NCBI GenBank assembly: GCA_008729055.1
Contig: SDUX01000010.1
Coordinates: forward strand, 1,612,001 to 1,676,000
Length of the DNA stretch: 64,000 nucleotides
Reading direction: 5' to 3'
From: Pyropia haitanensis
Lineage: Eukaryota; Rhodophyta; Bangiophyceae; Bangiales; Bangiaceae
Each line of letters opens with the position of its first letter. The stretch's first letter is position 1. A model generated the notes under the pieces. The model worked only from the letters and a program-made list of their open reading frames with translations. It was not told where the DNA came from and did no database searches. The position numbers and the translations under genes were made by a program. Of this stretch, positions 1 through 9,153 are shown piece after piece.

Positions 1-2
1 TA

Positions 3-2213
3 TCGGCGGCGGATGACGAGCGGTCAGCGGGTGGCAGCCTTGGCGGCCTGTCGGCGCGCCTGGCAGCGGGGGGTGGAGCCGCCACCGCTCCCGGCACATC
101 CCTGATTGCGGCGTGCAGGAATCGGCAGGACAGCCTGCGCAAGGTCCTTCCGTCGTGGGCGGCGGTGGAAGGGGTGGACGAGCTGGTGCTCGTCGACTGG
201 TCGTCGTCGCCGCCCCTGGTCGACGTGGTCGCCGACACCCTCCCGGGGGAGCACCGCGTGCGGGTGCTTCGCGTGGAGGACGAGTCCCAGTGGGTGCTGT
301 CGCGGGCGTACAACCTCGCGGCGGGGGCGGCGACGCGGGCGGACCTGCTGCGGGTGGACTGCGACTACTCTCTGGCGCCAAACTTTTTGGCCCGCCACGT
401 GCTGCCGCCGCCGCCGTCGCCGCTCAACCCGTCGGCCGCCGAGGGGGGTGGTCCCGCGGCCGGTAGCTCCGCCAGGGACGCGGAGGCGTCGGCGGCGGGG
501 ATGGCGGCGGCGGCGTCGCCCGCTGCCAAGTCCGGGGCGGCACCCGCCCTCGCATCAGCGGCGTTTTATAGCGGTCACTATGGGGCGGCGCGCTCTGAAA
601 ACGAGCGCCACATGAACGGGGCGCTGCTGGTGAAGCGGGCTGACCTACTGGCGATTGGCGGCTACGACGAGCGCGTCCAGACGTACGGGTTTGACGACGA
701 GGACTTGTACGCGCGGCTGGTCGCCTCCGGCCTTGCCAAGCGCGTGATCAACTACGACTCGCTCACGCACGTGCCGCACGGCGATGGGGTGCGTGGCCAG
801 GCGGGCGTGCGGTTTGTGGGCGTGGAGATTGACGTGAACGCGTTGCTGTTGCGGGGCCTCTCGCCGTGGTCGTCTGCCCTGGCCGCCAGCGCTCGCAGTG
901 CGTACTGGACGCGCGGCGACGGCGGCGGCAGCAGCGGCACGCAGCACAAGACGCGGCGCCCCGTCGCGGTCCTCCGCGCGACGCGCGTGCCGGCCGACCT
1001 ACGCTCCCTGACGCCCGCCCCCGCAGTGGCGCACGCGTGGAACTTGGCGCTTGGCCGGCGTCTGCACGACGAGTGGGAGGTTCCGTGGGATCTTCTGTCG
1101 ACCATGGACAGCTCGGTCAAGGAGCGCCTGCTCGGTCGCCTCGTGGCGCGGGCGGCGGCGGCCAAGTCAAAGGCCGCGCGGCGGCCGCGACTCCTAGTCG
1201 CCCACGTGCAGCACGGCCTCGGCAACCGTCTCCGTGCGTATGGTTCGGCGGCGGCCTATGCCGCCGCAACGGATCGGGAGCTGGTCGTCGTGTGGCAGGC
1301 TGACGCCCACATTGCTGCCAACTGGACGCACCTCTACGACGACTCGGCGCATGTGGTGCTGTCGTCCTTTCTGCCCAAGTGGCCCGACATGAAGGGCGGC
1401 GCGTCATGGGATACGGCCTGGGGCGGTTTTTCCTTTTTCAACTACATGGAGATGGACGGGGGCGGTGCGGTCAAGGGGCAGCCCATCCCCAACGACCCAA
1501 CCAAGAGCATCTACTTCAAGGGCGCATACGTGATGGAGCCGACCACGCCCGAGCTGTCCACCTGGGAAGCCGCAAATGATGCGATCCGGGCGCTCACCCC
1601 CGTTCCTGCCGTTACTGCCGCGGTGGATGCGCACGTGGCGGCCGGCCTTAAGAACCGCGTCGGCGTACACATCCGGTGCAAGGCGCTCGCTGCTGACATT
1701 GCCGACGTCCCCGACGCGGACGCTGAGTACGGCATCACCGCGACGGCAACGATGCAGCGGTGGCGGTCGGCGGCGAGCGTGAACACGTTTGCTGCCGAGA
1801 TGCGGGCGCTAGTCGCGGCTGCGCCGACGACCAAGTTTTACGTCGCTACTGATACCGCCGCCGCGGCGGTTGCCCTGCGGGCAGACTTTCCGGGTGCCGT
1901 CGACAACCAGCGTCGGGACTGTGACGGCCGCGACGCGGCGTGCGTCGTCCACGCGCTAGTGGACTTGCTGTGCCTGGCGCGGACGCGCGCGTTGTTGGGA
2001 AGCAACTGGAGCAGCTTTACGGAGGCCGCCGTCCGGTTAGGTGCGCCTGAGCCGCGGCTGGCGGGGACACACTTTGGGGTGGCTCCAGCGGAGGACGAGA
2101 AACTGGCCAAGGGGAAGGACGGGCCCGCCGCCAAAGCCACGATCGAATCTCCGGCCAGTGCCAGCAATGAAGGAGGTACCACGACCCTGGCGGCGGTGGG
2201 AACAGCCAAATAG
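3..2213 (+). CDS. Two-domain glycosyltransferase (GT2-like plus fucosyltransferase/NodZ-like), 5'-truncated by window edge
   Basis: The frame is open from base 3, so the gene begins outside the window; a GTG codon at 165 lies inside the protein and is not the start. The first domain begins with a GT2-type strand (TSLIAACRNRQDSLRK, near base 100), has an acidic metal-binding type motif (DCDYS, about 360) and ends with the galactosyltransferase-like stretch NGALLVKRADLLAIGGYDER followed by FDDEDLYARL (about 615-715). A low-complexity Ala/Pro linker sits inside it (about 400-570). The second domain (about 1180-2060) starts with QHGLGNRLRAYGSAAAYAAA and carries VGVHIR, as in NodZ/GT23-type fucosyltransferases. 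Together this suggests a Golgi or secretory enzyme that adds two sugars to a cell-wall or glycoprotein glycan; substrates cannot be read from sequence. The C-terminal 50 residues are low complexity. The fold assignment is fairly safe, the exact GT families less so. Confidence 0.75.
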   Translation, partial: SAADDERSAGGSLGGLSARLAAGGGAATAPGTSLIAACRNRQDSLRKVLPSWAAVEGVDELVLVDWSSSPPLVDVVADTLPGEHRVRVLRVEDESQWVLSRAYNLAAGAATRADLLRVDCDYSLAPNFLARHVLPPPPSPLNPSAAEGGGPAAGSSARDAEASAAGMAAAASPAAKSGAAPALASAAFYSGHYGAARSENERHMNGALLVKRADLLAIGGYDERVQTYGFDDEDLYARLVASGLAKRVINYDSLTHVPHGDGVRGQAGVRFVGVEIDVNALLLRGLSPWSSALAASARSAYWTRGDGGGSSGTQHKTRRPVAVLRATRVPADLRSLTPAPAVAHAWNLALGRRLHDEWEVPWDLLSTMDSSVKERLLGRLVARAAAAKSKAARRPRLLVAHVQHGLGNRLRAYGSAAAYAAATDRELVVVWQADAHIAANWTHLYDDSAHVVLSSFLPKWPDMKGGASWDTAWGGFSFFNYMEMDGGGAVKGQPIPNDPTKSIYFKGAYVMEPTTPELSTWEAANDAIRALTPVPAVTAAVDAHVAAGLKNRVGVHIRCKALAADIADVPDADAEYGITATATMQRWRSAASVNTFAAEMRALVAAAPTTKFYVATDTAAAAVALRADFPGAVDNQRRDCDGRDAACVVHALVDLLCLARTRALLGSNWSSFTEAAVRLGAPEPRLAGTHFGVAPAEDEKLAKGKDGPAAKATIESPASASNEGGTTTLAAVGTAK

Positions 2214-2947
2214 CTTCCGCTTGGTTTGCAGTTTCCTTCCTTACGCAGTCCACCAGCTCGTCGTAGCTACTGCCACACTAAGCAGGTGGCTTAGCTTGTT
2301 TCCGATTGGAGCGGGTACCTCGAGGCATCGGCGGAGAAGGGGCAGGGTGAGCGCTGCACCTTGGACGGGCCGGTGTCGGGACCACACCGGGGCGGTAGGG
2401 ATGGCGCGTGAGGTGTGTGGCAAGGGCAAGGGCGAGCCGGGTAGAGGATGGAGGAGAAGCTACCGTGTCTTGCCTGCGGAGGCGGGGCGAGGCAGTGCGG
2501 TGCGGGTCGATCTTATGGCCGCGACGCGCTGTACGCGGGCCGAAGCATTGGCGTCTGACGTCGTCGCCGAGCTGCGGCCGCGGCAGACCGGCCGCGTCAC
2601 ACCGGCTGCGCGACGGGGAGCGGCGGGCAGGATGGCGATCCGTAATAAGGAACCGCCAGTGGCCGACACCGCGTTGCTTCGTGTGCGTACATACGTTGCG
2701 CATTGGAGTCTCCAGTTGAGGACATGCTCGATGCCAGCCAGAGCAGCTATTGTGCGTCCCGCAGAGAAACCGGTCGTGCCGACATCATGAAGAGGGACGT
2801 TTCATTGGCTCAGACGTCAATTCTGCATGAACGCTCGACAACAACAACATCCACTTCGGCGGGATGCACCGTAGCGACCAAGTTGCGCAGGAGTCCTGGC
2901 AAGAAGGGTCAGTCGCTTCAGAAAGGTTCGGAGCAAAAGCAGATCCT
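2214..2947. other. Intergenic region between glycosyltransferase and tRNA-Arg
   Basis: No supported gene. Open frames on both strands lack domains and compositional coherence. Base composition becomes visibly less GC-rich after about 2700. The last bases hold the Pol III terminator of the tRNA on the minus strand. Confidence 0.6.
2934..2937 (-). terminator. Pol III terminator of tRNA-Arg
   Basis: TTTT on the minus strand, ten bases after the discriminator base of the tRNA, the usual place for RNA polymerase III termination. It supports an expressed gene rather than a tRNA relic. Confidence 0.7.
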
Positions 2948-3031
2948 CGACCCCGCAGGGACTCGAACCCTGAATCTTTCGCATCGGAAACGAACGCGTT
3001 CAGTGGTACACATCCATTACGCCACGGGGCC
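2948..3031 (-). tRNA. tRNA-Arg (anticodon CCG) with an 11-nt insertion in the D-loop
   Basis: The minus strand folds into a full cloverleaf: acceptor GGCCCCG/CGGGGTC (one G-T pair), D-stem GCG/CGC, anticodon stem TTCGT/GCGAA with loop TTCCGAT (anticodon CCG, reads CGG), variable loop AGATT, T-stem CAGGG/CCCTG with loop TTCGAGT, discriminator G. A-box (TGGCGTAATGG) and B-box (GGTTCGAGTCC) match consensus. The D-loop is 21 nt (about 3019-2999) where the usual TAATGGATAA-type loop has 10; removing 11 nt (for example GTGTACCACTG) gives a standard 73-nt tRNA. No CCA is encoded, as expected for a nuclear gene. An intron in the D-loop is the simplest reading, since such ectopic introns are known in the red alga Cyanidioschyzon; a tolerated long D-loop or a decaying copy are alternatives. 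Confidence 0.9.
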
Positions 3032-4293
3032 ACTGCCTGAAAATCGCAATTTTGTCAGTTATATGATCATACATCCGCCAGGATCGATTGTGTTCTGCCC
3101 GTACTAGTTGGACCAGTCTATGGCCCGGCACTCGTGGATAAGCGGTACGTCTCTCTGCCTCCCCTACTGCCCAGAAAAGCTGCGCGTAGCACGGCGACCA
3201 GCAGCCGTTCAAGGCTTTGCCGCCCATGCATTCCCTACAGTCCAATCGCCTGCCGCTGGCGCTGGTTAACTTCGTCTACGGTCTCACGCACGAATTGTTA
3301 CACGCATGGTTCTGAGAGTGGTGCGCCGCAGCACGGTTTGTGAACCTAAGTGCGACGTTGACGCTCCTTTTCAAACCCCCGCGTGCCGGAGAGTAGATTC
3401 ACGCATGCAGCTGTGTGTGATGCAACAGGAGGCGGCAATGGAAGACCCCATCTTTTGACAGAGGGCAACATTTCTAATGTTTGGCAGCGGATTTGACGCA
3501 CAGGTACAGGAGGAGCACGCGGCACACGGGTGAAGAGCCGTGCCAAGTGAGCGGGATGGGGCGGAACACGCCTCCCGCTGCGCGCAACTTCTGCATCAGA
3601 GTGCCGTGAGGATGCGAGAACCATATTTCATGCGGTGGACGGCCGGTTGAAGATCCAAGCAGGCAGATGCTTGCGATGTTGGGGGGAGCGGGAGGGGGGG
3701 ATGCGAGCAGTTGTTTCGTAATGGGCTCGTGGTGTCCTGCGCTGTGCACCCTGTTCGGTGGGTGGCGTAGAAAACTTTGGGGATCCAGCGGGCCAATGTT
3801 CCCGGTGCCTCCCGCTCTCTGACGCTCATGCTTTTTTTACATACTGCACGATGGCAGGGGGAGCCCCTCGGCAGGTGAAGAGGCACGGTCGGGCATCCTG
3901 TTTGGACAGAGGCAATAGGCTACCCGCTCGGGAGCATGCCTCTCTCTTCGAACTTGAGGTCGCGTTCATTGGTGTTGCTGGCGGCCGTCCGCAGGGATGA
4001 GCCACAGCTACCGCCGTGGGGCGGCGATCAGTCGGCCGCCATCTGCGGCAGGCGGCTGGGAGGCACTTGCAGAGTTCTTTTGGCTGAATTATGGCTGAAT
4101 TACTGAGCAACTCTTTCTTTTAGCGTGACTTTCCGCACTGAATACTCTGTGGCCGCATGATCCGCGTTTCCCCCTGTTTCCTCATCTTTGTGTTCGTCCT
4201 GCCGCCCCCCCCCTTTTCCCCCGAAGATGCACTCCATGAACCGTTCTTCATCCTCCCCGCCCCTGCGACGCCCGGCGGGCAACTCTCGGCATC
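3032..4293. other. Intergenic region upstream of U2AF small subunit gene
   Basis: No supported gene. The stretch is less GC-rich than the flanking coding DNA and holds only short domain-free open frames. The 5' UTR and promoter of the U2AF gene should lie in the last few hundred bases; I see no clear TATA box there. Confidence 0.5.
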
Positions 4294-5049
4294 ATGGCCA
4301 AGCACCTGGTTGCCATTCATGGCACCGAGCGCGACCGCGTCAACTGTCCCTTTTATTACAAGATGGGGGCGTGCCGTCACGGGGAGCGGTGCTCCCGGTT
4401 GCACCACAAGCCCCTGTCCTCTTCGACGCTGCTGCTCACCAACATGTACTACTCGCCTGAGCAGATCCGTGCGACTGCCGCCGCAGCTGGGCTGCCGCCG
4501 CCCGCCATCTCCTCTCGCGAGGAGGCGGCCCACTTTGACAACTTTTATCTGGACGTATGGCGGGAGATGGGCAAGTACGGCCGCGTCGAAGAGCTGCACG
4601 TGTGTGGAAACCTGAGCGACCACCTGGCGGGCAACACGTACGTCAAGTTTCATGATGAGGACGCTGCGGCGGCGGCGTTGGCCGCCCTGGACTCCCGCTG
4701 GTACGCGGGCCGCCCCGTACAGGCGGACCTCTCCCCCGTCACCCACTTCCGAGAGGCGCGGTGCCGTCCGTTCGAGGAGGGTGAGTGTGACCGTGGGGAC
4801 TATTGCAACTTTATGCACCTGTGTAAGCTGAGCGACAGCGCCTGCGAGCAGCTGTTTGGGCGCCGACGGCGGCCGGCCAAGGCGCTGCCGCCGTCCCGGT
4901 CGCCGCCACGCCGGCGGGGGCACAGCCGTGACGGTGGGCGTGACTGGGAGCGAGGTTCGGAGCAGTACATGGAGCGAGACTGGGGTGGCATTGGCAGGGA
5001 GGGAGATGTCGACCGGCGCGGTGGCTACCCTGACCACCACCGATATTAG
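4294..5049 (+). CDS. U2AF1: U2AF small subunit (U2AF35-like), 3' splice-site recognition
   Basis: Intronless 251-aa protein; the start MAKHLVAIHGTERDRVNC aligns with the conserved U2AF35 N-terminus. Residues 18-37 form the first CCCH zinc finger (C18-x8-C27-x5-C33-x3-H37), residues about 44-146 the U2AF-homology RRM (HLAGNTYVKF, SRWYAGRPV, LSPVTHFREA), and residues 157-175 the second zinc finger (C157-x7-C165-x5-C171-x3-H175, ending CNFMH). The tail (186-251) is rich in R, G, D and E with only a few RS pairs, shorter and less RS-like than in animals. In this family the protein binds the AG of the 3' splice site as a dimer with U2AF65, in the nucleus. Its presence agrees with the GT-AG introns of neighbouring genes. 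Very secure. Confidence 0.96.
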   Translation: MAKHLVAIHGTERDRVNCPFYYKMGACRHGERCSRLHHKPLSSSTLLLTNMYYSPEQIRATAAAAGLPPPAISSREEAAHFDNFYLDVWREMGKYGRVEELHVCGNLSDHLAGNTYVKFHDEDAAAAALAALDSRWYAGRPVQADLSPVTHFREARCRPFEEGECDRGDYCNFMHLCKLSDSACEQLFGRRRRPAKALPPSRSPPRRRGHSRDGGRDWERGSEQYMERDWGGIGREGDVDRRGGYPDHHRY

Positions 5050-5790
5050 TGGGCCCTGCGCTTGGGTGCCGTGTGGATTTTGTTGTTCGGCACGCTCCTT
5101 GAGGGTGGCTCACGTTTTCCTCTTGTTTGTCGTTTTCCTTGTACGGCTGGGCTGGTGCTGTTGTAAATTCTCTCCCCCCGCCTGCCGGCACTCGCTTGGT
5201 TTTTTTTTTTTTGCTGGTGTGAATACCGTCCGTTTGCGCTTGATGCGCGGCACCGTGTGCTCGAGGCTTGCGACACGGCACGGTGTTTGGGGTTGCTGCC
5301 GCGGCGGACGTGTCGGCCACCACCTTCTCGCCGTGACAGACGGGTGATGGCGGTCTCGCTCCATCAAGAGCGGACGTCGCCGAGCGGGAAGGTGGGGAAG
5401 GGGGTGGGGGGCGCATCTACTGCCGGTGCCACCTAGTGTTGTTGGGGAAGCGGCGTCTCTGCCTAGCACTGGAGGATACCTTCCTCCTCCTCAGGCGATT
5501 GCCGTGCCGGCCGGGTGGCGGAGTGACGGTGGGGACCGGTTTGAGGTTGGCGACGTCGGGGTTCCTCAACGTCCGCGACAGGCCCGTAGCTGGCATGGGC
5601 TTCCGGGGCGTCGGCGATGAGAACGGACGGGCACACGGCGAGGTAACCCAGCCCGCGTGCCCCCTCGATTCCTCCCTCGCCGCTGCGCCCCGCGGCCGAT
5701 GGCTGTGGCCGCCATCTTCCACCGCGCGCCCATGGCGCCGCGACGCCCGCCATCATCTGTCTCTGCGGCGGCGGTCGCGGAGACCGTGAC

Positions 5791-5822
<32 letters not shown>

Positions 5823-5855
5823 GGGTGGCCGCGGTGACGGTGGCTGTGGTCGCGC
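5050..5855. other. 3' flank of U2AF gene and intergenic DNA
   Basis: Contains a T-run (about 5199-5211) that may belong to the U2AF 3' UTR, then GC-rich DNA. A GGTGGC-type hexamer repeat lies at about 5788-5818. No gene is supported. Confidence 0.5.
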
Positions 5856-7522
5856 CTAGGGCGGCGGCCGCGGTGGTGGCGGCGCGCGCGGCGGCGGTAG
5901 CGGCGGGCGGGCGCAGCGGAGCCAGGGGCGCCACGGGGAGGCTGGCAGCGGCGTGCCGCCGCCGTCGCTGTCACTTCCGTCGTTCGTGTCGACGGGGGCG
6001 GCGCCAGCAGCGGCCGCCGCGGCGGCGGCGGCACGGGCCGGTGTGGACGGCCGCTGAGGCGGGGTGGTGGCCGCCGCCGCGGCGGCCGTCCCCACCGCGC
6101 CGTCCCCGCCACGTCCAGCAACGTCGTCGCCGTCGTCAGACGAGAGGGTGACCACCTCCACGGCGACGCGCGGCCGCGGCGGCGCCGCTCCCCCCGGGCT
6201 GATCACCTGCACGTCCTCGTCGGTCCACGCTTCCCACGTCACCACCACCCCCGTGGCGGGCGTCGGAACGGCCACGGCGGCCGCGGCGGGGGGGGGGAGG
6301 GGAGCCGCCCGCCGCCGGCCGCGCGCTCGGGGCGGTCCCACACGCGCAGCGCGGGGTTCCGGCCGCGGCGGCCGCGGCCGCGGGTGGTGCCGCCGCCGCC
6401 GCCGCCACCGCCGCCGCCGCGTCCGCCGCCGTCGCCGTCGTCGTTGGCGTCACGGCCACCGCCGCCTCCACCTCCTCCGCGCCCGCTGCTTCCCCCCCCC
6501 CCCCCGCCACTGCCGCTGCCCCCTTCCCCCCCCGGTCGTCTCGCAGCAACCGTGTCGTCGTCGCCGTCGCCGCTGACGCTGCCGCCGCCGCCGCCGCCGT
6601 CGCCGCTGCCGCCGCCACCCGCCGCGTGGCACGTCGGTGGGCGGCCGCCCTCGGCCGCGGCGGCGGGCGCCGCCCCTGACTCCCCCCAGACCCCGCCGGC
6701 GGTGTCCTCCCGCGCGGCGCGTTCCACCTCTGTCGCCGCCGCCGCCGCCGCCGCCAGCGGTGCCGCCGCGGCGGCCGCCCCCTCCTCCGCCACCACCGCC
6801 CCTGTGGCGGCCGCCTTCGCCGCCGCGGCCGACGCGGCTGCTGTGGCCGCGGCTGCCTCCGTTGCAGCCGCGTCGCTGACGGCGGCGGTCGCCACCCACC
6901 GCGCGGGTCGTGGGGGGTGTGGCGATGGCCGGCGCACCCCACCGCCGCGGCCGCCACCGCCGCTGTCGCGTTTGGCGCGGCCGCCTGCGCCGCCGCGGCG
7001 GCCGCCACCGACGCGGCGGCCGCCGCCGCGGCTGCCGCCGCTGCCGCCGTCGCCGCTGCGGCCGGCCCTGCCGGCACTGCCGGCGGCGCGACGCGCGACC
7101 GTGGCGGCGGCGGTGGGGCGGGGCGCCCCGGCGGGCGGCGTCGGCAGCGGCGGCGCTGCCGCCGATGCGCCGCCGTGGCGGACCGCGACGAGGGGCGGGG
7201 GCATGGCGCCGCGGCGGGGACGGCGGCGGAAAAGGGCGGGGGGGGGGGCGGGGGGGGCGCGCGGCGGGCAGCGTGGGAGCGGTGAGGGGAAGAGAGGGGG
7301 GGGGAGGGGGGGGGGACGCTTCGTGCCTGCCGTCGGCGTGGCGGTTGCGGTGCGGCGGCGAGCGCGGCGCGGCTGCCGCGGCGCGGCGGCGCGGGGGGCG
7401 GGACGACGCGGTGTTCTCGGCGGGTCACGACCGCTCGCGCTCGCGGGCAGCGGGGGTGTCTCCCTGCGCGCACAATGCACCTGTGGCGAGGTTCCGCGGT
7501 CGGGGGGTGGCTGTGTAGCCAT
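5856..7522 (-). CDS. Low-complexity RG/Ala/Pro-rich protein with a SUMO-interacting-motif-like stretch (unresolved)
   Basis: The proposed start is the ATG at 7522 (MATQPPPDRG). The frame runs to about 6300 through Pro/Arg, Ala and Gly/Asp-rich segments and the RG-rich piece RGRGRRGRNPALRVWDRPER. At a G-run (minus strand, about 6288-6300) the coherent reading moves by one base into a frame encoding VVVTWEAWTDEDVQVIS and VEVVTLSSDDGDD, the latter a hydrophobic core followed by Ser and acidic residues as in SUMO-interacting motifs, ending at 5856. With one base restored the protein would be about 555 aa. No zinc finger or catalytic domain is visible. The opposite strand is also open here, so coding is supported only by the non-repetitive C-terminal pieces. 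The upstream open stretch to 8173 has no ATG before 7522. Confidence 0.4.
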
Positions 7523-8343
7523 CACGAGGCGTACGGGAGGAGCGGTGGCGGTGGGGGATGGCGCCAGCAGCCGCTGTCGTCCGTCAGCGTCCGCCTCCCC
7601 AGCTCCTCCGTCCGTGGCGCACCTCGGCCGGCCGCCCCAGGCACTCCCTCCCCCCCCCCCCCTCTCCCCTCCCGTGCCTGCCTTCCCCCACACCCTCGCC
7701 AGCCGCGCCCACTCGACGCGGGTCGGCCGCGCCCGCACCGTCGGGGGCCGCCCACGCGCATCGGCGGCGCGGGGTCCCCGCCACGGCGCGCGGCCGTCGC
7801 GGCCGCTGGGGCGGGCGCCCCCACCGGCCGCTGCCGCCAGCGCGCCGGCGGACTCGCCCCCTCCCGGCGACGGCGGTGGCACTGTTGTGGTGGAGGGGCA
7901 GGTTGTGGGCGGGCCGCCTGGGAGCGGCGCTCCCGCAGCCGGAGAGTTGGCGTCAACGGCGGCGGCGGCAGTGGCGGCGGCGGCAACGGCGGCGGCGGAA
8001 ACGGCTGTGGTGGCAACGGCGGCGATTCTCCTCTTGTAGCAATGGCAATGGGGGCAGCTGCGATGGAAACCCAGGCACGGCTGCTGAGGCGAGCGGAGCC
8101 TGGCGAGGGCCTCTTCCGTGTGCAGGTGTGGCTGCCGCACCGCGGTGCCCGGCTGCTGATGCCACGTGATCAACCGTGAACCAGATGCATCATGAGACCG
8201 TCTTTTTGCCTCTACTCTCTGGGTCTGTCGTCAAGCTACACCTTTGGTATCACCCCCGCTCTTTCTTCTTGCTGCAATTCACCCATTCCGCCACCGCGGT
8301 CGCGGCCGTCTTCGCGCGCCAACCGCACCGCGGGGCGCCGTCA

Positions 8344-9153
8344 TCAGGTGCTGCGCCAGGTGCGCCCGTCTTCTCGCTCCTCGCTTGCATCGTGCCGCGA
8401 CCCGCGGCGGCGTTGGTCGACGGGGGGTGCAGCGCTGGCCGTCGCCGTCTCCGCGTGTTGGGGAGGAGCTACAAGCCCACGGTCCACGCGGAGGGCCGCC
8501 GCGATGGCCGCAGCTGTTGCCGAGAAGCCAATCAGTCTGCCAAACTCGTCGTAAGTCGGGACGGGGGGAGGGGGGTGGACGAGGAGGGTGGGGATGGTGC
8601 GGCCGGCGGGCAGCAGCGTCGCCACGTCAGGGTCTGCCGCAGCCGGAGCGCCACGGGTCTCGCAAAGGCCCCCCGGCCAGGCGTCTGCGGGGCCGCCCCG
8701 AGGGTCCTCCTGCTCCATGATCCGCAGGCGCAAGGGCTAGTTGATGTTCAGAGCAGACAGCACGTCGGTCAGCGCTGAGAGCAGCGGCGTCGCCCTTGTA
8801 AGAAAGCGGGTCCGTCGAGGTCGGGCGAGTGCAGCACAGCAAAGAGACGAGCACCGTGGATGGGATCCAGATGGACGAGAGCAACTCCCTGCCAAACCGG
8901 ACAGCGTTCTCACGGGGGGCGCGGAGGTGGGGATGGTGTCGGGTAGGAAAACGCGTGGGGAGAGCTGCACGCCGGCCCAAGGGCGGCCAAACTTGCCGTG
9001 TGAAGGTTGGAGAGGGCCAGCCTTGGCGAGAGCGGTCGGGAATGACGTGAGAGAGTGGATGGCAACAACGGAAGCTGCCCCAAGAGAGTAGCCAACAGTT
9101 ATGAGGACAAGAGCGGCACCGAGGCACATCCATAAGCAACACGCGTGCAGCAT
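8344..9153 (-). CDS. Hypothetical membrane-anchored protein, two exons
   Basis: Exon 1 (9153-8914, 80 codons) starts at an ATG and begins with a hydrophobic segment (CLGAALVLITVGYSLGAASV) that could be a signal peptide or anchor. A GTGAGA donor follows at 8913. The acceptor (AACTAG, ending at 8737) has CTGAC-type branch sequences upstream. Exon 2 (8736-8344) continues in phase 0 with PLRLRIMEQEDPRGG, includes the sensible stretch PTYDEFGRLIGFS and a second Ala-rich hydrophobic segment, and ends in a charged tail (about 210 aa in total). The intron is 177 bp. I do not recognise the family. The matching phase of both splice sites is the main support; an unspliced or non-coding interpretation remains possible. 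Confidence 0.4.

Noticed and set aside
6384..8039. 551-aa plus-strand Pro/Ala-rich frame
   Set aside because: No non-repetitive segment; the minus strand holds the only protein-like stretches. Not excluded with certainty.
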